A program made the position numbers and the translations under genes. From Saprospiraceae bacterium (GTDB lineage: Bacteria > Bacteroidota > Bacteroidia > Chitinophagales > Saprospiraceae): a stretch of 64,000 bases of DNA. Within the stretch, counting starts at the first letter, position 1. Each line of letters opens with the position of its first letter. The stretch spans positions 1,406 through 65,405 of the forward strand of contig JARGNR010000018.1 in NCBI GenBank assembly GCA_029212405.1. The letters run 5' to 3'. This document shows positions 31,291 to 41,680 of this stretch, in pieces. The notes beneath the pieces are model-generated. The model did no database searches. It worked only from the letters and a program-made list of their open reading frames with translations, and was not told the origin of the DNA.

Positions 31291-32559
31291 TTATAGGTCA
31301 AATCCAATATCTTTCCTATAGTTTTTCTTGTCAAAGGAGATTTTTTCTGCATTCTTCATGGATTTAGCGATAGCTTCATCTTTGGAATCACCATATGAGC
31401 TCACCGCAATGACTCTACCACCATTGGTATAGACATTTTCATCTTCTTGCTTTGTCCCTGCATGAAAAACAATACTATCTTCTACTTCATTGATTCCATT
31501 AATTTGTTTTCCTTTTTCATATGCTTCTGGGTAGCCTCCTGAAACCAACATTACCGTTGTACAAAATCGTGGATCTTGTTCAAGAGGCAATTCATCAAAC
31601 TCATCAGTTCCCAAAGCACCTAAAACAGGCAGCAAATCCGATTCGATTCTTGGCATTACCACTTCTGTTTCTGGATCTCCCATTCTGCAATTGTATTCAA
31701 TTACTTTAGGCTCTCCATCCACACTTATTAATCCTAAAAACACAAATCCTATATACTTTATTTTCCTTTTTTGTAGACCAGCAATAGTAGGTCGTATGAT
31801 TTGATCTTCTACTTTTTTCATCATCACATCGTCTACAAATGGCACAGGAGAAACTGCTCCCATTCCACCTGTATTCAATCCCGTATCCCCCTCTCCAATT
31901 CGCTTGTAATCTTTTGCGACTGGAAGCACTTTATACCGTTCTCCATCTGTCAATACAAATACAGAAAACTCAATGCCATCTAAAAACTCTTCAATGACAA
32001 CGGTTGCTGAAGCATCTCCAAATTTACCGCTTAGCATAGATTTCAACTCCTCCTCTGCTTCCTCTAAATCATGAATGATCAATACTCCTTTTCCGCCTGC
32101 TAATCCATCGGCTTTCAAAACATAAGGTCCTTTTGTCGCTCTCAAATGAGCGATACCCTCTTGAAGTGTATCTTTTGTAAATTCGCCATATGCAGCAGTA
32201 GGTATTCCATTTTCTTGCATGAACACTTTCCCGTACGATTTACTTCCCTCAAGCTTTGAACCTTCAAGTGATGGGCCTACAATTTTAATGTGCCTACACG
32301 CATCTTTGTTTTCAAAATAGTCAAAAATACCCGCTACCAAAGGAGCCTCTGGACCAACAATAATCATGTCAATTCGCTCACTTAAAGCAAATTCAGCAAT
32401 CCGATCAAAATCTAGAATATCTAAATTCACATTTTGACCAATATCATTGGTACCTGCATTGCCAGGAGCAATATATAAATTATCCAACATTGGACTCTGA
32501 GCAATCTTCCAACTAAGTGCATGTTCTCTACCTCCAGAACCCAAAATAAGTACATTCAT
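31291..32559 (-). CDS. purD: Phosphoribosylamine--glycine ligase
   Basis: MNVLILGSGGREHALSWKIAQSP...APGNAGT...LKADGLAGGKGV...GDPETEVVMPR. Confidence 0.98.
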   Translation of the reverse strand: MNVLILGSGGREHALSWKIAQSPMLDNLYIAPGNAGTNDIGQNVNLDILDFDRIAEFALSERIDMIIVGPEAPLVAGIFDYFENKDACRHIKIVGPSLEGSKLEGSKSYGKVFMQENGIPTAAYGEFTKDTLQEGIAHLRATKGPYVLKADGLAGGKGVLIIHDLEEAEEELKSMLSGKFGDASATVVIEEFLDGIEFSVFVLTDGERYKVLPVAKDYKRIGEGDTGLNTGGMGAVSPVPFVDDVMMKKVEDQIIRPTIAGLQKRKIKYIGFVFLGLISVDGEPKVIEYNCRMGDPETEVVMPRIESDLLPVLGALGTDEFDELPLEQDPRFCTTVMLVSGGYPEAYEKGKQINGINEVEDSIVFHAGTKQEDENVYTNGGRVIAVSSYGDSKDEAIAKSMKNAEKISFDKKNYRKDIGFDL

Positions 32560-32740
32560 GTTTTCCTGTCTTTTAGATTGCTCAAAGATAAAATTAAAGA
32601 CTTCAAAACATACAAAACATATTTAAAATACTGCGCTTAAATAATGCTATTCATAATTTTAAGCATTAGTTTTGATATACTTAATTATTTCAATTTGAAT
32701 TGTAAAATAGGATTAAAAATCTACTATAATACTTAATAGG

Positions 32741-34999
32741 TCAATCTTCTGGACAATCTATTGGATTAGAAACTATACTTCCGTCATTTTGCACCTTCAT
32801 TCTAAAGCAATTTCCATCTGGTGATCGAAGTATCACCCCGCGGTAAACATTATTCAAAAAGATATCCCCATCTTCTACTTGTACTTTAGCTGCAGGGACG
32901 GTGGTTCCGATTCCAATAAATCCTGATTCTTGCCCAGCCAAGGATTCGCACGCATCACCTACCCCATTATTATCACTATCTAAATTATTTCCAGTGATCG
33001 TAGGACAGAGATCACAAGCATCACCAAAAAGGTCTCCATCTTGATTTACTTGATTTGGGTTAAATGTAGTTTGACAATTATCACATACATCACCAATACC
33101 ATCTTTATCAAAGTCATCTTGATTGATATTGAATATTCCTGGACAATTATCTAGTACATTAACTACATCATCATTATCTGAATCCCCACATGCAGTATTT
33201 ATTTCTGACTCTGAACTACACCCAGTCAAATTACCACTGATAGTGGAGGATCCTTGTAGATATTTTTCTCCATTTAAAAAAGGTTGAATTGCACAACAAA
33301 ATGATAGAGAAAAGTTGCCGAATATGGATAAATCACCCTTTATACTATCTATTGAAGAAAAAGCTTCTATGTTTTGTAGTAAATTTGTTTCGCCTATCGA
33401 AAGTCCACCTATTTTTGTCACATTAGATAATCCATTGATATTAGTTAATGCTTCGTTGCTAAAGATTTCTAAGAAACCACCTACCTCTGTAATATTTTCC
33501 AACCCATCCAACGACTGAAGGTTTTCATTATCAATAATACCTAGTGTACCAGACACAGAAGTTATAAAACTCAATGGCCTAAGGTCAACAATCTCCTCTT
33601 CTCCTTCGATATATAAGTTATTGATAATACACCCATCACCATAAAGTGATTCTGCATCGTCAACTTCTGATTGTGTAGTAAGTTGGATATTAATAGGGGT
33701 GGAACAATTATCACAAGCATCGCCCAGTCCATCACCATCCGTGTCTATTTGTAATGGATTCATTGTATTGGGACAATTATCTGCATAATCAAGGATTGAG
33801 TCTCCATCTGAATCTATACATACATTTTGAATGTCTTCCAGCGATCCACACGGGATACCATTATTGTTGATTAATAATAATGGAACATTTCCAGAAGAAG
33901 CCAAATTGAAAATTGTAGATATCACACAGCAATTTGTGAGCAATGGATTGTTTATTACTAGAAATTCATCTAGTTCCTGTAAAGCAGACAATTCATCAAT
34001 CGATGTTAAGAGAGAATTATCTTCAATAGTAAGTTCAGTAAGAGAATTTACATTCTCCAATCCCTGTAAATCTCCAAGTAATGAATTCCCAGATAAATAA
34101 ATTGATTCATTAATTGCTATATCGGTTAAAGGTATTAAGGAAGTCAACTGGGTATTAACAAGAGATAAATTCTTAATTGTTGACCCACTACTTAGAAAAT
34201 TTAAAGTATTGATATTTGTACCTATTATGGCCAATTCATCCAACGAAGCAATATTCAAATTTGAAATTCCTTGGATCGTATCACTAATAATATCTATAGT
34301 TTTCAGCATATCCAATCCACTAAAATCCAAATTTATAAGAGATGGATTGTCCTGAAGTTTAAGCCCCTGTAAGGTGTCGATAGGTAAAAGTGATTGAAGA
34401 TCACTTATTTCCATTTCTTTTAAAAATAGAGTACCCACAAAAGTTAAATTTGAATAAAATGAGTTTAAGTTTACCAAAGGATCAATATTTTCCAATAAGA
34501 TTTCTCCCACATGATCAAGATTGGGCAAAGATGGCGTGATCGTGTTTGTAAAACTTACTGATCGGATCCATAGATCATCACTGATCGAAGTAATGTCATC
34601 CAAAAAGGATAAGTTAGGAATTTCTACATTTCTTAATCGTATCCATTCACCGATGCTTTTCAAGTCAAGCATCCCGATATCAGGCAAAGAAATCATAGTA
34701 TTGCTATTTAAATATAGTTTGCCCGTATGTTTTATATTTTGCAATCCGTTAAGTGAAGTTATAGACGATTGTATAGACAATATATTATAAACCGTATCAA
34801 TAAAACTTAGTCCTGAATAATCAAAATCGCCGCTAAGGACAAGCCATCCTACTCCATTACAAGTTCCCCCATATGTCGCTACAAAATCATCAACGTCCGA
34901 CTGTGAATTAAAGGACCCTCCTACATTAGGGCAACTTTGTGCACTGCTAATTGAAAATAAACTTATCAAAAACAACACGATAAAAATAATCTTTCTCAT
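32741..34999 (-). CDS. Secreted protein with receptor-L-domain-like repeats and thrombospondin type 3 repeats
   Basis: Signal peptide; LxSLxGLxNI repeats; DSDGDSILDYADNCPNTMNPLQIDTDGDGLGDACDNC and two further TSP3-like blocks; C-terminal GFIGIGTTVPAAKVQVEDGDI...GVILRSPDGNCFRMKVQNDGSI. Confidence 0.82.
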   Translation of the reverse strand: MRKIIFIVLFLISLFSISSAQSCPNVGGSFNSQSDVDDFVATYGGTCNGVGWLVLSGDFDYSGLSFIDTVYNILSIQSSITSLNGLQNIKHTGKLYLNSNTMISLPDIGMLDLKSIGEWIRLRNVEIPNLSFLDDITSISDDLWIRSVSFTNTITPSLPNLDHVGEILLENIDPLVNLNSFYSNLTFVGTLFLKEMEISDLQSLLPIDTLQGLKLQDNPSLINLDFSGLDMLKTIDIISDTIQGISNLNIASLDELAIIGTNINTLNFLSSGSTIKNLSLVNTQLTSLIPLTDIAINESIYLSGNSLLGDLQGLENVNSLTELTIEDNSLLTSIDELSALQELDEFLVINNPLLTNCCVISTIFNLASSGNVPLLLINNNGIPCGSLEDIQNVCIDSDGDSILDYADNCPNTMNPLQIDTDGDGLGDACDNCSTPINIQLTTQSEVDDAESLYGDGCIINNLYIEGEEEIVDLRPLSFITSVSGTLGIIDNENLQSLDGLENITEVGGFLEIFSNEALTNINGLSNVTKIGGLSIGETNLLQNIEAFSSIDSIKGDLSIFGNFSLSFCCAIQPFLNGEKYLQGSSTISGNLTGCSSESEINTACGDSDNDDVVNVLDNCPGIFNINQDDFDKDGIGDVCDNCQTTFNPNQVNQDGDLFGDACDLCPTITGNNLDSDNNGVGDACESLAGQESGFIGIGTTVPAAKVQVEDGDIFLNNVYRGVILRSPDGNCFRMKVQNDGSIVSNPIDCPED

Positions 35000-35232
35000 A
35001 ATACCTTTTTTACAAACATACTAATAAGCATAGTTTGCAATTCATCCATTTAGGTGATATTATATAGAATGTAATACACAGATTAATGACCAAAAAGAAA
35101 CAGACCCCACCCAAAGGGAGGAGCCCGTTTTCAAAGCGAAAAACCAAATACTTATTCTTAGATAGTCTTATAATTCAGCGTTTGTAATTGGGAGCCACAT
35201 ATCGTAAAGTCAAATCTTAATAACTTAATTAT

Positions 35233-35922
35233 TTATGCCAAATTCATCATATTTCGAATTAAGATTTTGTTTGGTTTTCGTGCACTAAAGTGGATTAAAT
35301 CTTCTCGCTTTAATTCTCCCAACACACGTGCTACAGTCTGTCTGCTGGTGTCGGTCAAATAGGCAATTTCTTTATGAGACATGCCGTGATTGATCAATAT
35401 CTCTTCCATGCCTATCTTGATACCGCGTAATTGGCCAGTTTTAAGTATGAAGTCTACTATTCTCTTTTTGGCTTTCTTGAAAACAAAAGATTGCATTCTT
35501 TCTTCTAATAGTTGTAATCTCTGTAGAACTACTCCCATAATGTCATTGGCAAAAGCACCATTTTCCTCGACCATGGTTCTAAAAACATCAATGGGTATCT
35601 TGATAACTGAGGTATCCGTCATTGTTTTGGCAAATTCTTTTCTGGTTTTATCGTCAACAAAAACATTTTCACCAAATAAAGAATTTTCATAAACGATGTC
35701 TTTAATTAGTATTTTACCACAAGAAGCATTGATGCCCAACTTAATACTTCCTTTTTGGACCAAATAAACATAAAGGCTCTCATCTCCTGGTTCGTAAATA
35801 TTTCTGTTTTTTTCTATTCTCTTCAAAGTCGCTGACTTTGTTAGTGTCTCAAGTTCTTTTTGAGACAAGGATTGTAGTATATCAAATTCGCGTAGCATAA
35901 GAAAAATTGATGAGTTGATCAT
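35233..35922 (-). CDS. Crp/Fnr family transcriptional regulator
   Basis: cNMP-binding fold YEPGDESLYVYLVQKGSIKLG and HTH MSHKEIAYLTDTSRQTVARVLGELKREDLI. Confidence 0.92.
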   Translation of the reverse strand: MINSSIFLMLREFDILQSLSQKELETLTKSATLKRIEKNRNIYEPGDESLYVYLVQKGSIKLGINASCGKILIKDIVYENSLFGENVFVDDKTRKEFAKTMTDTSVIKIPIDVFRTMVEENGAFANDIMGVVLQRLQLLEERMQSFVFKKAKKRIVDFILKTGQLRGIKIGMEEILINHGMSHKEIAYLTDTSRQTVARVLGELKREDLIHFSARKPNKILIRNMMNLA

Positions 35923-36164
35923 AAGTGTAAGTATTTAAGTGTTTGCGCTTTTTCTGTCTATAAGATGTTTGGCAAAACGAATACCCCTACTTTTCCAAGA
36001 AAAAAATTTAATTATTTCACAAAAACTCAGTAGTACGCAATATAAATTGGCAGCCAAAGCATTAAACCCAGAGAAATATAACAATGTATAACTCTATCAT
36101 TATCTGATATTTACGTAAAACAACCTATATATTTTGAATCAAAGTTTGCCACCTCAGCTTTTTT

Positions 36165-37136
36165 TTAAAAATTTGAACGCAAAAGAACATCAAATTCACC
36201 AGCTATTTCCAAACCACCATTTTTTCCATCTGATTCCAACAGCATCTTCTCTCCTTTATGGAGTTCAATTTCCATAGTAGCCTGTAAACTTTCGTTGACC
36301 TTTCCGGTCATTTTACCTGAAATGGGACTTTTGAGATCCGCCCCAATTCCTTTTGTTGATTTTACCTTTAAAATTAAATCCCCTTTCTTGAACTCCAAAT
36401 ACAAGGAATCTCCATCTAGATGTGCCGTATATTTTGAACCATTGTATGTGGCAAAGCGATAAAGCGCATCTCCGTATTGGATGGCTGCGATATATCCAAT
36501 AAAATAACTCCCCATCCATGGGATATGGGCTACACTAGCAAACACACTTATTTTCTCTTGTTGAGAGAAGGTATTGCATTGGGTCCAAAACCAGCATTTT
36601 GGGAATGAACTCCCCCAATCTTTTTCGATATATCCAATGCCCTTATTATAGTCCCAATTTCTTCCTTCATGTATTAATGTGCCAGAGACGGTATGGTGCA
36701 TACTTACAATTCCGTGATAACATTGCATAAAAGGTGTAAAGGAATACCAACCCATTATACCTGGATTCAAAACAGACTTATCTAAGGGAGTCAATCCAGA
36801 AATCACCAACTCTCCTTTCAAATCGGGAAGATTAACTTTGAGTCCTGATTTTGAAAAATGATTCTCACCGATTTTTATATCAAGTGTTTTAGACGATGCA
36901 CGAAAATCTTCCATTGGGAATTCATAATAGTGACTCTTACCTCCAGTGCCATCCATCAGTTGGATAAAAGCGTGCTTGTCTTTTTTGGATTCAATTGAAA
37001 TGCCAGGAATTAGGGCAAATGCATGGTCTCCAGATTGGTGTACAATTTTGTAATACCATCCTTCAAAGTATTTCTTCCTCTTACCTTCACCTTGAAATAT
37101 ATCCGGATTTTGAATATTGAACCACCATCCTCCCAT
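36165..37136 (-). CDS. Tocopherol cyclase-like protein
   Basis: NPDIFQGEGKRKKYFEGWYYKIVHQSGDHAFALIPGIS...GWYSFTPFMQCYHGIVSMHH...GIGYIEKDWGSSFPKCWFWTQCN. Confidence 0.75.
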   Translation of the reverse strand: MGGWWFNIQNPDIFQGEGKRKKYFEGWYYKIVHQSGDHAFALIPGISIESKKDKHAFIQLMDGTGGKSHYYEFPMEDFRASSKTLDIKIGENHFSKSGLKVNLPDLKGELVISGLTPLDKSVLNPGIMGWYSFTPFMQCYHGIVSMHHTVSGTLIHEGRNWDYNKGIGYIEKDWGSSFPKCWFWTQCNTFSQQEKISVFASVAHIPWMGSYFIGYIAAIQYGDALYRFATYNGSKYTAHLDGDSLYLEFKKGDLILKVKSTKGIGADLKSPISGKMTGKVNESLQATMEIELHKGEKMLLESDGKNGGLEIAGEFDVLLRSNF

Positions 37137-37138
37137 CG

Positions 37139-37750
37139 TTATTGACTTATTTTATCCATTTGAATTCCTTTCTCCTCAAAATAAGCAATTACCTGAGGCA
37201 AAACTATTTTTAATGTATCGATTGCCTTAATAGAATCATGGAAGACAATAATTGAACCTTCTTTTGCATTGCTTTTTACATTCTCAAAACAGTTTTGAGG
37301 AGATAGCGTTGTATCAAAATCTCCACTTAATACATCCCACATGATGATATCAAATTTACCCTTTAGCTTCTTGATTAGCCCAGGTGTCAATTTTCCATAA
37401 GGTGGTCTGAATAAAGAAGAATTAATATACTCGGATGCCTTTGCTACATTTGCTTTATACCATTCTTTTTCAGATTTCCAAGCATTCAAATGATTGAAGG
37501 TGTGATTCCCAACCGCATGTCCCTCATCTACTATTCTTTGGTAAACTTGAGGGTATTTTTCTACATTTTCGCCGACACAGAAAAAAGTCGCTTTACATCC
37601 ATGCTTTTTTAATAAATCTAAAACCCATGGGGTTGCCTCTGGGACAGGTCCATCGTCAAATGTTAAATACACCTTTTTACTCTTCGATATTCTCCATATC
37701 AAACCGGCAAAAACGGATTGAATGATGCTCGGAGTTTTTACAAAGTACAT
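37139..37750 (-). CDS. Polysaccharide deacetylase family protein (NodB homology)
   Basis: VYLTFDDGPVPEATPWVLDLLKKHGCKATFFCVGENV...GNHTFNH...FRPPYGKL. Confidence 0.93.
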   Translation of the reverse strand: MYFVKTPSIIQSVFAGLIWRISKSKKVYLTFDDGPVPEATPWVLDLLKKHGCKATFFCVGENVEKYPQVYQRIVDEGHAVGNHTFNHLNAWKSEKEWYKANVAKASEYINSSLFRPPYGKLTPGLIKKLKGKFDIIMWDVLSGDFDTTLSPQNCFENVKSNAKEGSIIVFHDSIKAIDTLKIVLPQVIAYFEEKGIQMDKISQ

Positions 37751-37779
37751 CGTCTAGATTTAAATATTGATTGTATCAT

Positions 37780-39381
37780 TTACAATAATGTGGTTTCTAA
37801 ATAATTGTACTTACTAGGATAATCTGTGTTGTAATGCAAACCTCGACTCTCATTTCTGAATTGTGCCGCCTTTGATACTAAGTACCCAATGGTAATCAAG
37901 TTCCTAAGCTCACAAATCTGTGGAGAAACTACAGTATTTGAGTACAAATCCTCCGTTTCACGATATAATAACCAAAGTCTGTCCATTGCCCGTTTAAGCC
38001 GAACTTCGGTACGTACAATCCCTACATATGAACTCATAATCTCCTTCAATTCTTTCCAACTTTGAGTCATGAGTACCAATTCATTAGGCGCCGTTGTTCC
38101 TTTTGCATTCCAATCTGGAATACCTTTCATGAAATGTACGTCGTCGATATTTTTTGCAATTTCTATGGATATATTATTGCCGTATACCAAGCCTTCCAAT
38201 AACGAATTAGATGCCAGACGGTTCGCTCCATGTAGCCCTGAACAAGTACATTCTCCTGCAGAATATAGATGTTTGATAGATGTATTTCCCATTTTATCGA
38301 CCAATACTCCACCGCAAACATAGTGACAGGCAGGTACCACTGGGATCATATCTTTCATGGGATCAATTCCAATACTCACACACTTATCATAAATAGTAGG
38401 AAAATGATTATAAAATGCTTCTTTATCCAGATGAGTACAATCCAACAGCACAAAATCATCTCCTCTTTCTTTCATCTCCTTATCTATTGCCCTTGCCACA
38501 ATATCCCTGGGAGCCAATGACTTCCTCTCATCATATTTATGCATAAACTCTTCCCCATCTGAAGTTTTTAATATTCCTCCAAATCCACGTACCGCTTCCG
38601 AAACCAAAAAAGATGGGTTTTCTCCAGCGGGATTGAATAAGGATGTAGGATGAAATTGGATAAACTCCATATTGGCCAATCTTCCTTTTGCTCTGTACAC
38701 CATTGACATCCCATCACCGGTTGCTATAACTGGATTAGTGGTACTCTTATAGATTTGACCTGCTCCTCCCGTGCATAAGACAGTCTGTTTTGCTAGAAAA
38801 GTCTCAATGCCATGGGTTTTCTTGTTGAGGGCATAGGCACCATAACATTCTATATCATTCCGCAATCGAGTAATATTTCTTCCTAAGTGATGCTGCGTGA
38901 TAAGATCAAGCGCAAAGTAATGTTCCAAAAAAGTAATGTTTTCAAATGTCTTTACCTTTTCATTCAGCGCTCTCTGTATTTCCCATCCAGTTAAATCTTT
39001 ATAATGTAAGATCCTATTTTCAGAATGACCACCTTCCATTCCCAAGTCATAACTTCCTCCTTTACCTTTGTCAAATCGAGCTCCCCAATCAATAATTTCC
39101 TGAACCATTTTGGGCCCTTCTTTGATCACCATGGCCACTACCTCTTCGTCACATAGACCATCCCCTGCATCTAAGGTATCTTCAATATGTTTCTTAAAAT
39201 TGTCCTCTTGATGATTCCAGACGGCCGCAACACCACCTTGAGCATATCTGGTATTACTTTCGCCTTCATGGGTTTTGGTGAGTACAGTAATGCTGAGCTC
39301 TGGCCTCTTTTCAGCCATCTTGATTGCAAAAGTCAAGCCTGCTACTCCGGCACCGATCACTAGTATATCTGTTTGAATCAA
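37780..39381 (-). CDS. nadB: L-aspartate oxidase
   Basis: FAD motif DILVIGAGVAGLTFAIKMAE, THEGESNTRYAQGGVAAVW, HYVCGGVLVDKMGNTSIKHLYSAGECTCSGLHGANRLASNSLLEGLVYG. Confidence 0.95.
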   Translation of the reverse strand: MIQTDILVIGAGVAGLTFAIKMAEKRPELSITVLTKTHEGESNTRYAQGGVAAVWNHQEDNFKKHIEDTLDAGDGLCDEEVVAMVIKEGPKMVQEIIDWGARFDKGKGGSYDLGMEGGHSENRILHYKDLTGWEIQRALNEKVKTFENITFLEHYFALDLITQHHLGRNITRLRNDIECYGAYALNKKTHGIETFLAKQTVLCTGGAGQIYKSTTNPVIATGDGMSMVYRAKGRLANMEFIQFHPTSLFNPAGENPSFLVSEAVRGFGGILKTSDGEEFMHKYDERKSLAPRDIVARAIDKEMKERGDDFVLLDCTHLDKEAFYNHFPTIYDKCVSIGIDPMKDMIPVVPACHYVCGGVLVDKMGNTSIKHLYSAGECTCSGLHGANRLASNSLLEGLVYGNNISIEIAKNIDDVHFMKGIPDWNAKGTTAPNELVLMTQSWKELKEIMSSYVGIVRTEVRLKRAMDRLWLLYRETEDLYSNTVVSPQICELRNLITIGYLVSKAAQFRNESRGLHYNTDYPSKYNYLETTLL

Positions 39382-39515
39382 TGGTCACAATTTTGGTAAA
39401 TCAATTAATATTTCAAATATATAATGAATTAATCATTTCATTGTTCGATCTTTCTTAATACTTCCATCAAGAAAAGATTTCGTCGATTTTGGGTCATATT
39501 ATTTACCTTCGCACC

Positions 39516-40637
39516 ATGAAAATTCTTCTCTTAGAGTCATTCTATACCAGCAGTCACAAACAATGGGTCGATGGATTAATCGCAAATTCAAACCACGACA
39601 TCCAATTTCTCTCTCTACCTGGTCGACATTGGAAATGGAGAATGCATCACGCAGGACAATATTTTGCAATGGAAATAATAAAACTGACCACCTCCTATGA
39701 TGTCATACTTTGTTCAGATTTAATGAACGTAGCAGAATTCAGAGGAGTACTCCATACCTTTGGCGGTTCAAAATCCTGGTTCAACAACGTTCCAATTATC
39801 ACCTATTTTCATGAAAATCAGATTACCTATCCTTGGTCAGACGAAGATCCAGATGTTACTTTAAAAAGAGATAATCACTATGGTTGGATCAACTATGTGT
39901 CTTGTCTTTGTTCAGATCGTATTGTATTTAATTCCGTATTCCACCAATCCAATTTTTTAAACTCATTGCCCCTTTTTTTGAATCAGTTTCCAAAGGGAAT
40001 ACAAGATGACCAATTGAATAAAATCAAAAAATCCTCCTTTGTCCTTCCCGTAGGATTGCATCTAAAACCTTTGATTAAATTAGAGAAAAAAACCAACGAA
40101 AAGCCCATAATTCTTTGGAATCATAGGTGGGAATATGACAAAAATCCAACGTTATTTTTTGAATCGCTATTTGAATTAAACCATGAAGGTTATGATTTTG
40201 AATTGATCATAGCAGGTGAAAAATATAAAAACTATCCTCAAATTTTTGATCGAGCAAAAAATGAACTAAAGGACAAAATAATACATGTTGGTTTCGCTAA
40301 AAGCCGCGAACAATACCTTGAACTACTACAAAAGTCTGATATTTTACCTGTTACTAGCAATCAAGATTTTTTTGGCATCTCGGTTATAGAAGCAATTGCC
40401 GCAGGATGTCAACCAATCTTACCAGACCGTTTAGCATTTCCTGAGCATTTAGAAGGTGTAAACTTTAAGAAATACTACTTTACATCACCGCATGAGTTTA
40501 ACACAAAACTCAAAAACTCTATAGAAATACATACGAATAAAGATACTTCTTTGAGAAATCATGTATTGAAATATGATTGGTCAATTGTTGCACCAGAGTA
40601 TGATAAACTATTCGAGAACGCACACAAAAATATCTAA
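39516..40637 (+). CDS. DUF3524-containing glycosyltransferase, homologue of tRNA-queuosine alpha-mannosyltransferase (GTDC1/QTMAN)
   Basis: MKILLLESFYTSSHKQWVDGLI...LPGRHWKWRMHHAGQYFA...ITYFHENQITYPW...NYVSCLCSDRIVFNSVFHQSNFL; GT4 C-terminal region SNQDFFGISVIEAIAAGCQPILP. Confidence 0.85.
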   Translation: MKILLLESFYTSSHKQWVDGLIANSNHDIQFLSLPGRHWKWRMHHAGQYFAMEIIKLTTSYDVILCSDLMNVAEFRGVLHTFGGSKSWFNNVPIITYFHENQITYPWSDEDPDVTLKRDNHYGWINYVSCLCSDRIVFNSVFHQSNFLNSLPLFLNQFPKGIQDDQLNKIKKSSFVLPVGLHLKPLIKLEKKTNEKPIILWNHRWEYDKNPTLFFESLFELNHEGYDFELIIAGEKYKNYPQIFDRAKNELKDKIIHVGFAKSREQYLELLQKSDILPVTSNQDFFGISVIEAIAAGCQPILPDRLAFPEHLEGVNFKKYYFTSPHEFNTKLKNSIEIHTNKDTSLRNHVLKYDWSIVAPEYDKLFENAHKNI

Positions 40638-41680
40638 TCCCTCAACTTGTAACTTCCTTTAACCGCATAGTGATCAGAAAAATCTTCCTTCAAAATTTCA
40701 AAAGAAGCGACATCAAACTGAGCGTCCACAAAAATATAATCAATTCTAAGCATTGGAATTTTACCTGCATAAGTAGTTCCTATACCTGAGCCTGCTTGAA
40801 TGAAAGAATCTTGCATATCCGCACATAATTGACGATAGGTAAATGAAGAAGGGGGATCATTTCCATCTCCACAAATTATTGTAGGGTGTCTACTGGTAGA
40901 TGCATGTTGGGCTACTTGTTTTGATTGTTTTGCACGGATTTTATTCGTTGCTCTGTACTTGGACAAAATACCTCTTATTCCGTCCCAAGTTTTTTTCTCT
41001 TGCAAGTTTACATTATCCATTACCTCGACAGCATCTCTAGATACTTTATTGGATTGAAGATGCATATTATATAAACGCACCGTATCTTTTCCTAGATTGA
41101 TATCTGCCCAAATACATGAATTTGTCCTAGTTCCAAATGAAATTTCGCCATGCCTAATTATCGGATACTTTGAAAAAATAAACGTACCGCGCTCCTCTAC
41201 TTCATGATCATAAAATTCTGAGAAGTTACTCTCCAATATTTTTCTAGAAAAGGAGGAAGATTCTTGTAAGCAGAACACATCTACATCGCTATGGTCTTGA
41301 AAGAATGACTTTAAAGCTTCTTTATTTTGACTCCTTGTTTTGTTTGGACCAGATCGCAAAGGATAACTGAATCCAACATTATAGGTCAATATCTTTAAAT
41401 CCGATGACTGTTTTGATCCTGCACTGAAGTTTATGAAACCCTGAAGATGGGACCAACCCAATATAATTATGAATAAAGAAATAAATAAAAACTTAAAATC
41501 AACAAACATCCAAATCAACACCATTGCCAAATTGGCCAATAACAAAATAGGATAAAACAAACCAAAAATGGAAAAGATCCATATTTCGTTAGGATCAAAA
41601 TGTGGGCTTAGATAAGCAAAAACAAGCCCTATTACCAACACGATGTTGAGCACCAATATGGATTTTTTCAAAAACTTCAC
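40634..41680 (-). CDS. Endonuclease/exonuclease/phosphatase family membrane protein
   Basis: N-terminal TM helices then ILTYNVGFSYP...VFCLQESSSFSRK...YNMHLQSN...ICGDGNDPPSS...RIDYIFVDAQF...SDHYAVKG. Confidence 0.9.
   Translation of the reverse strand: MKFLKKSILVLNIVLVIGLVFAYLSPHFDPNEIWIFSIFGLFYPILLLANLAMVLIWMFVDFKFLFISLFIIILGWSHLQGFINFSAGSKQSSDLKILTYNVGFSYPLRSGPNKTRSQNKEALKSFFQDHSDVDVFCLQESSSFSRKILESNFSEFYDHEVEERGTFIFSKYPIIRHGEISFGTRTNSCIWADINLGKDTVRLYNMHLQSNKVSRDAVEVMDNVNLQEKKTWDGIRGILSKYRATNKIRAKQSKQVAQHASTSRHPTIICGDGNDPPSSFTYRQLCADMQDSFIQAGSGIGTTYAGKIPMLRIDYIFVDAQFDVASFEILKEDFSDHYAVKGSYKLRD

Noticed and set aside
35085-35140. Locally GC-rich intergenic stretch CAGACCCCACCCAAAGGGAGGAGCCCG
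   Set aside because: No convincing stem, repeat or ORF could be built around it by hand.
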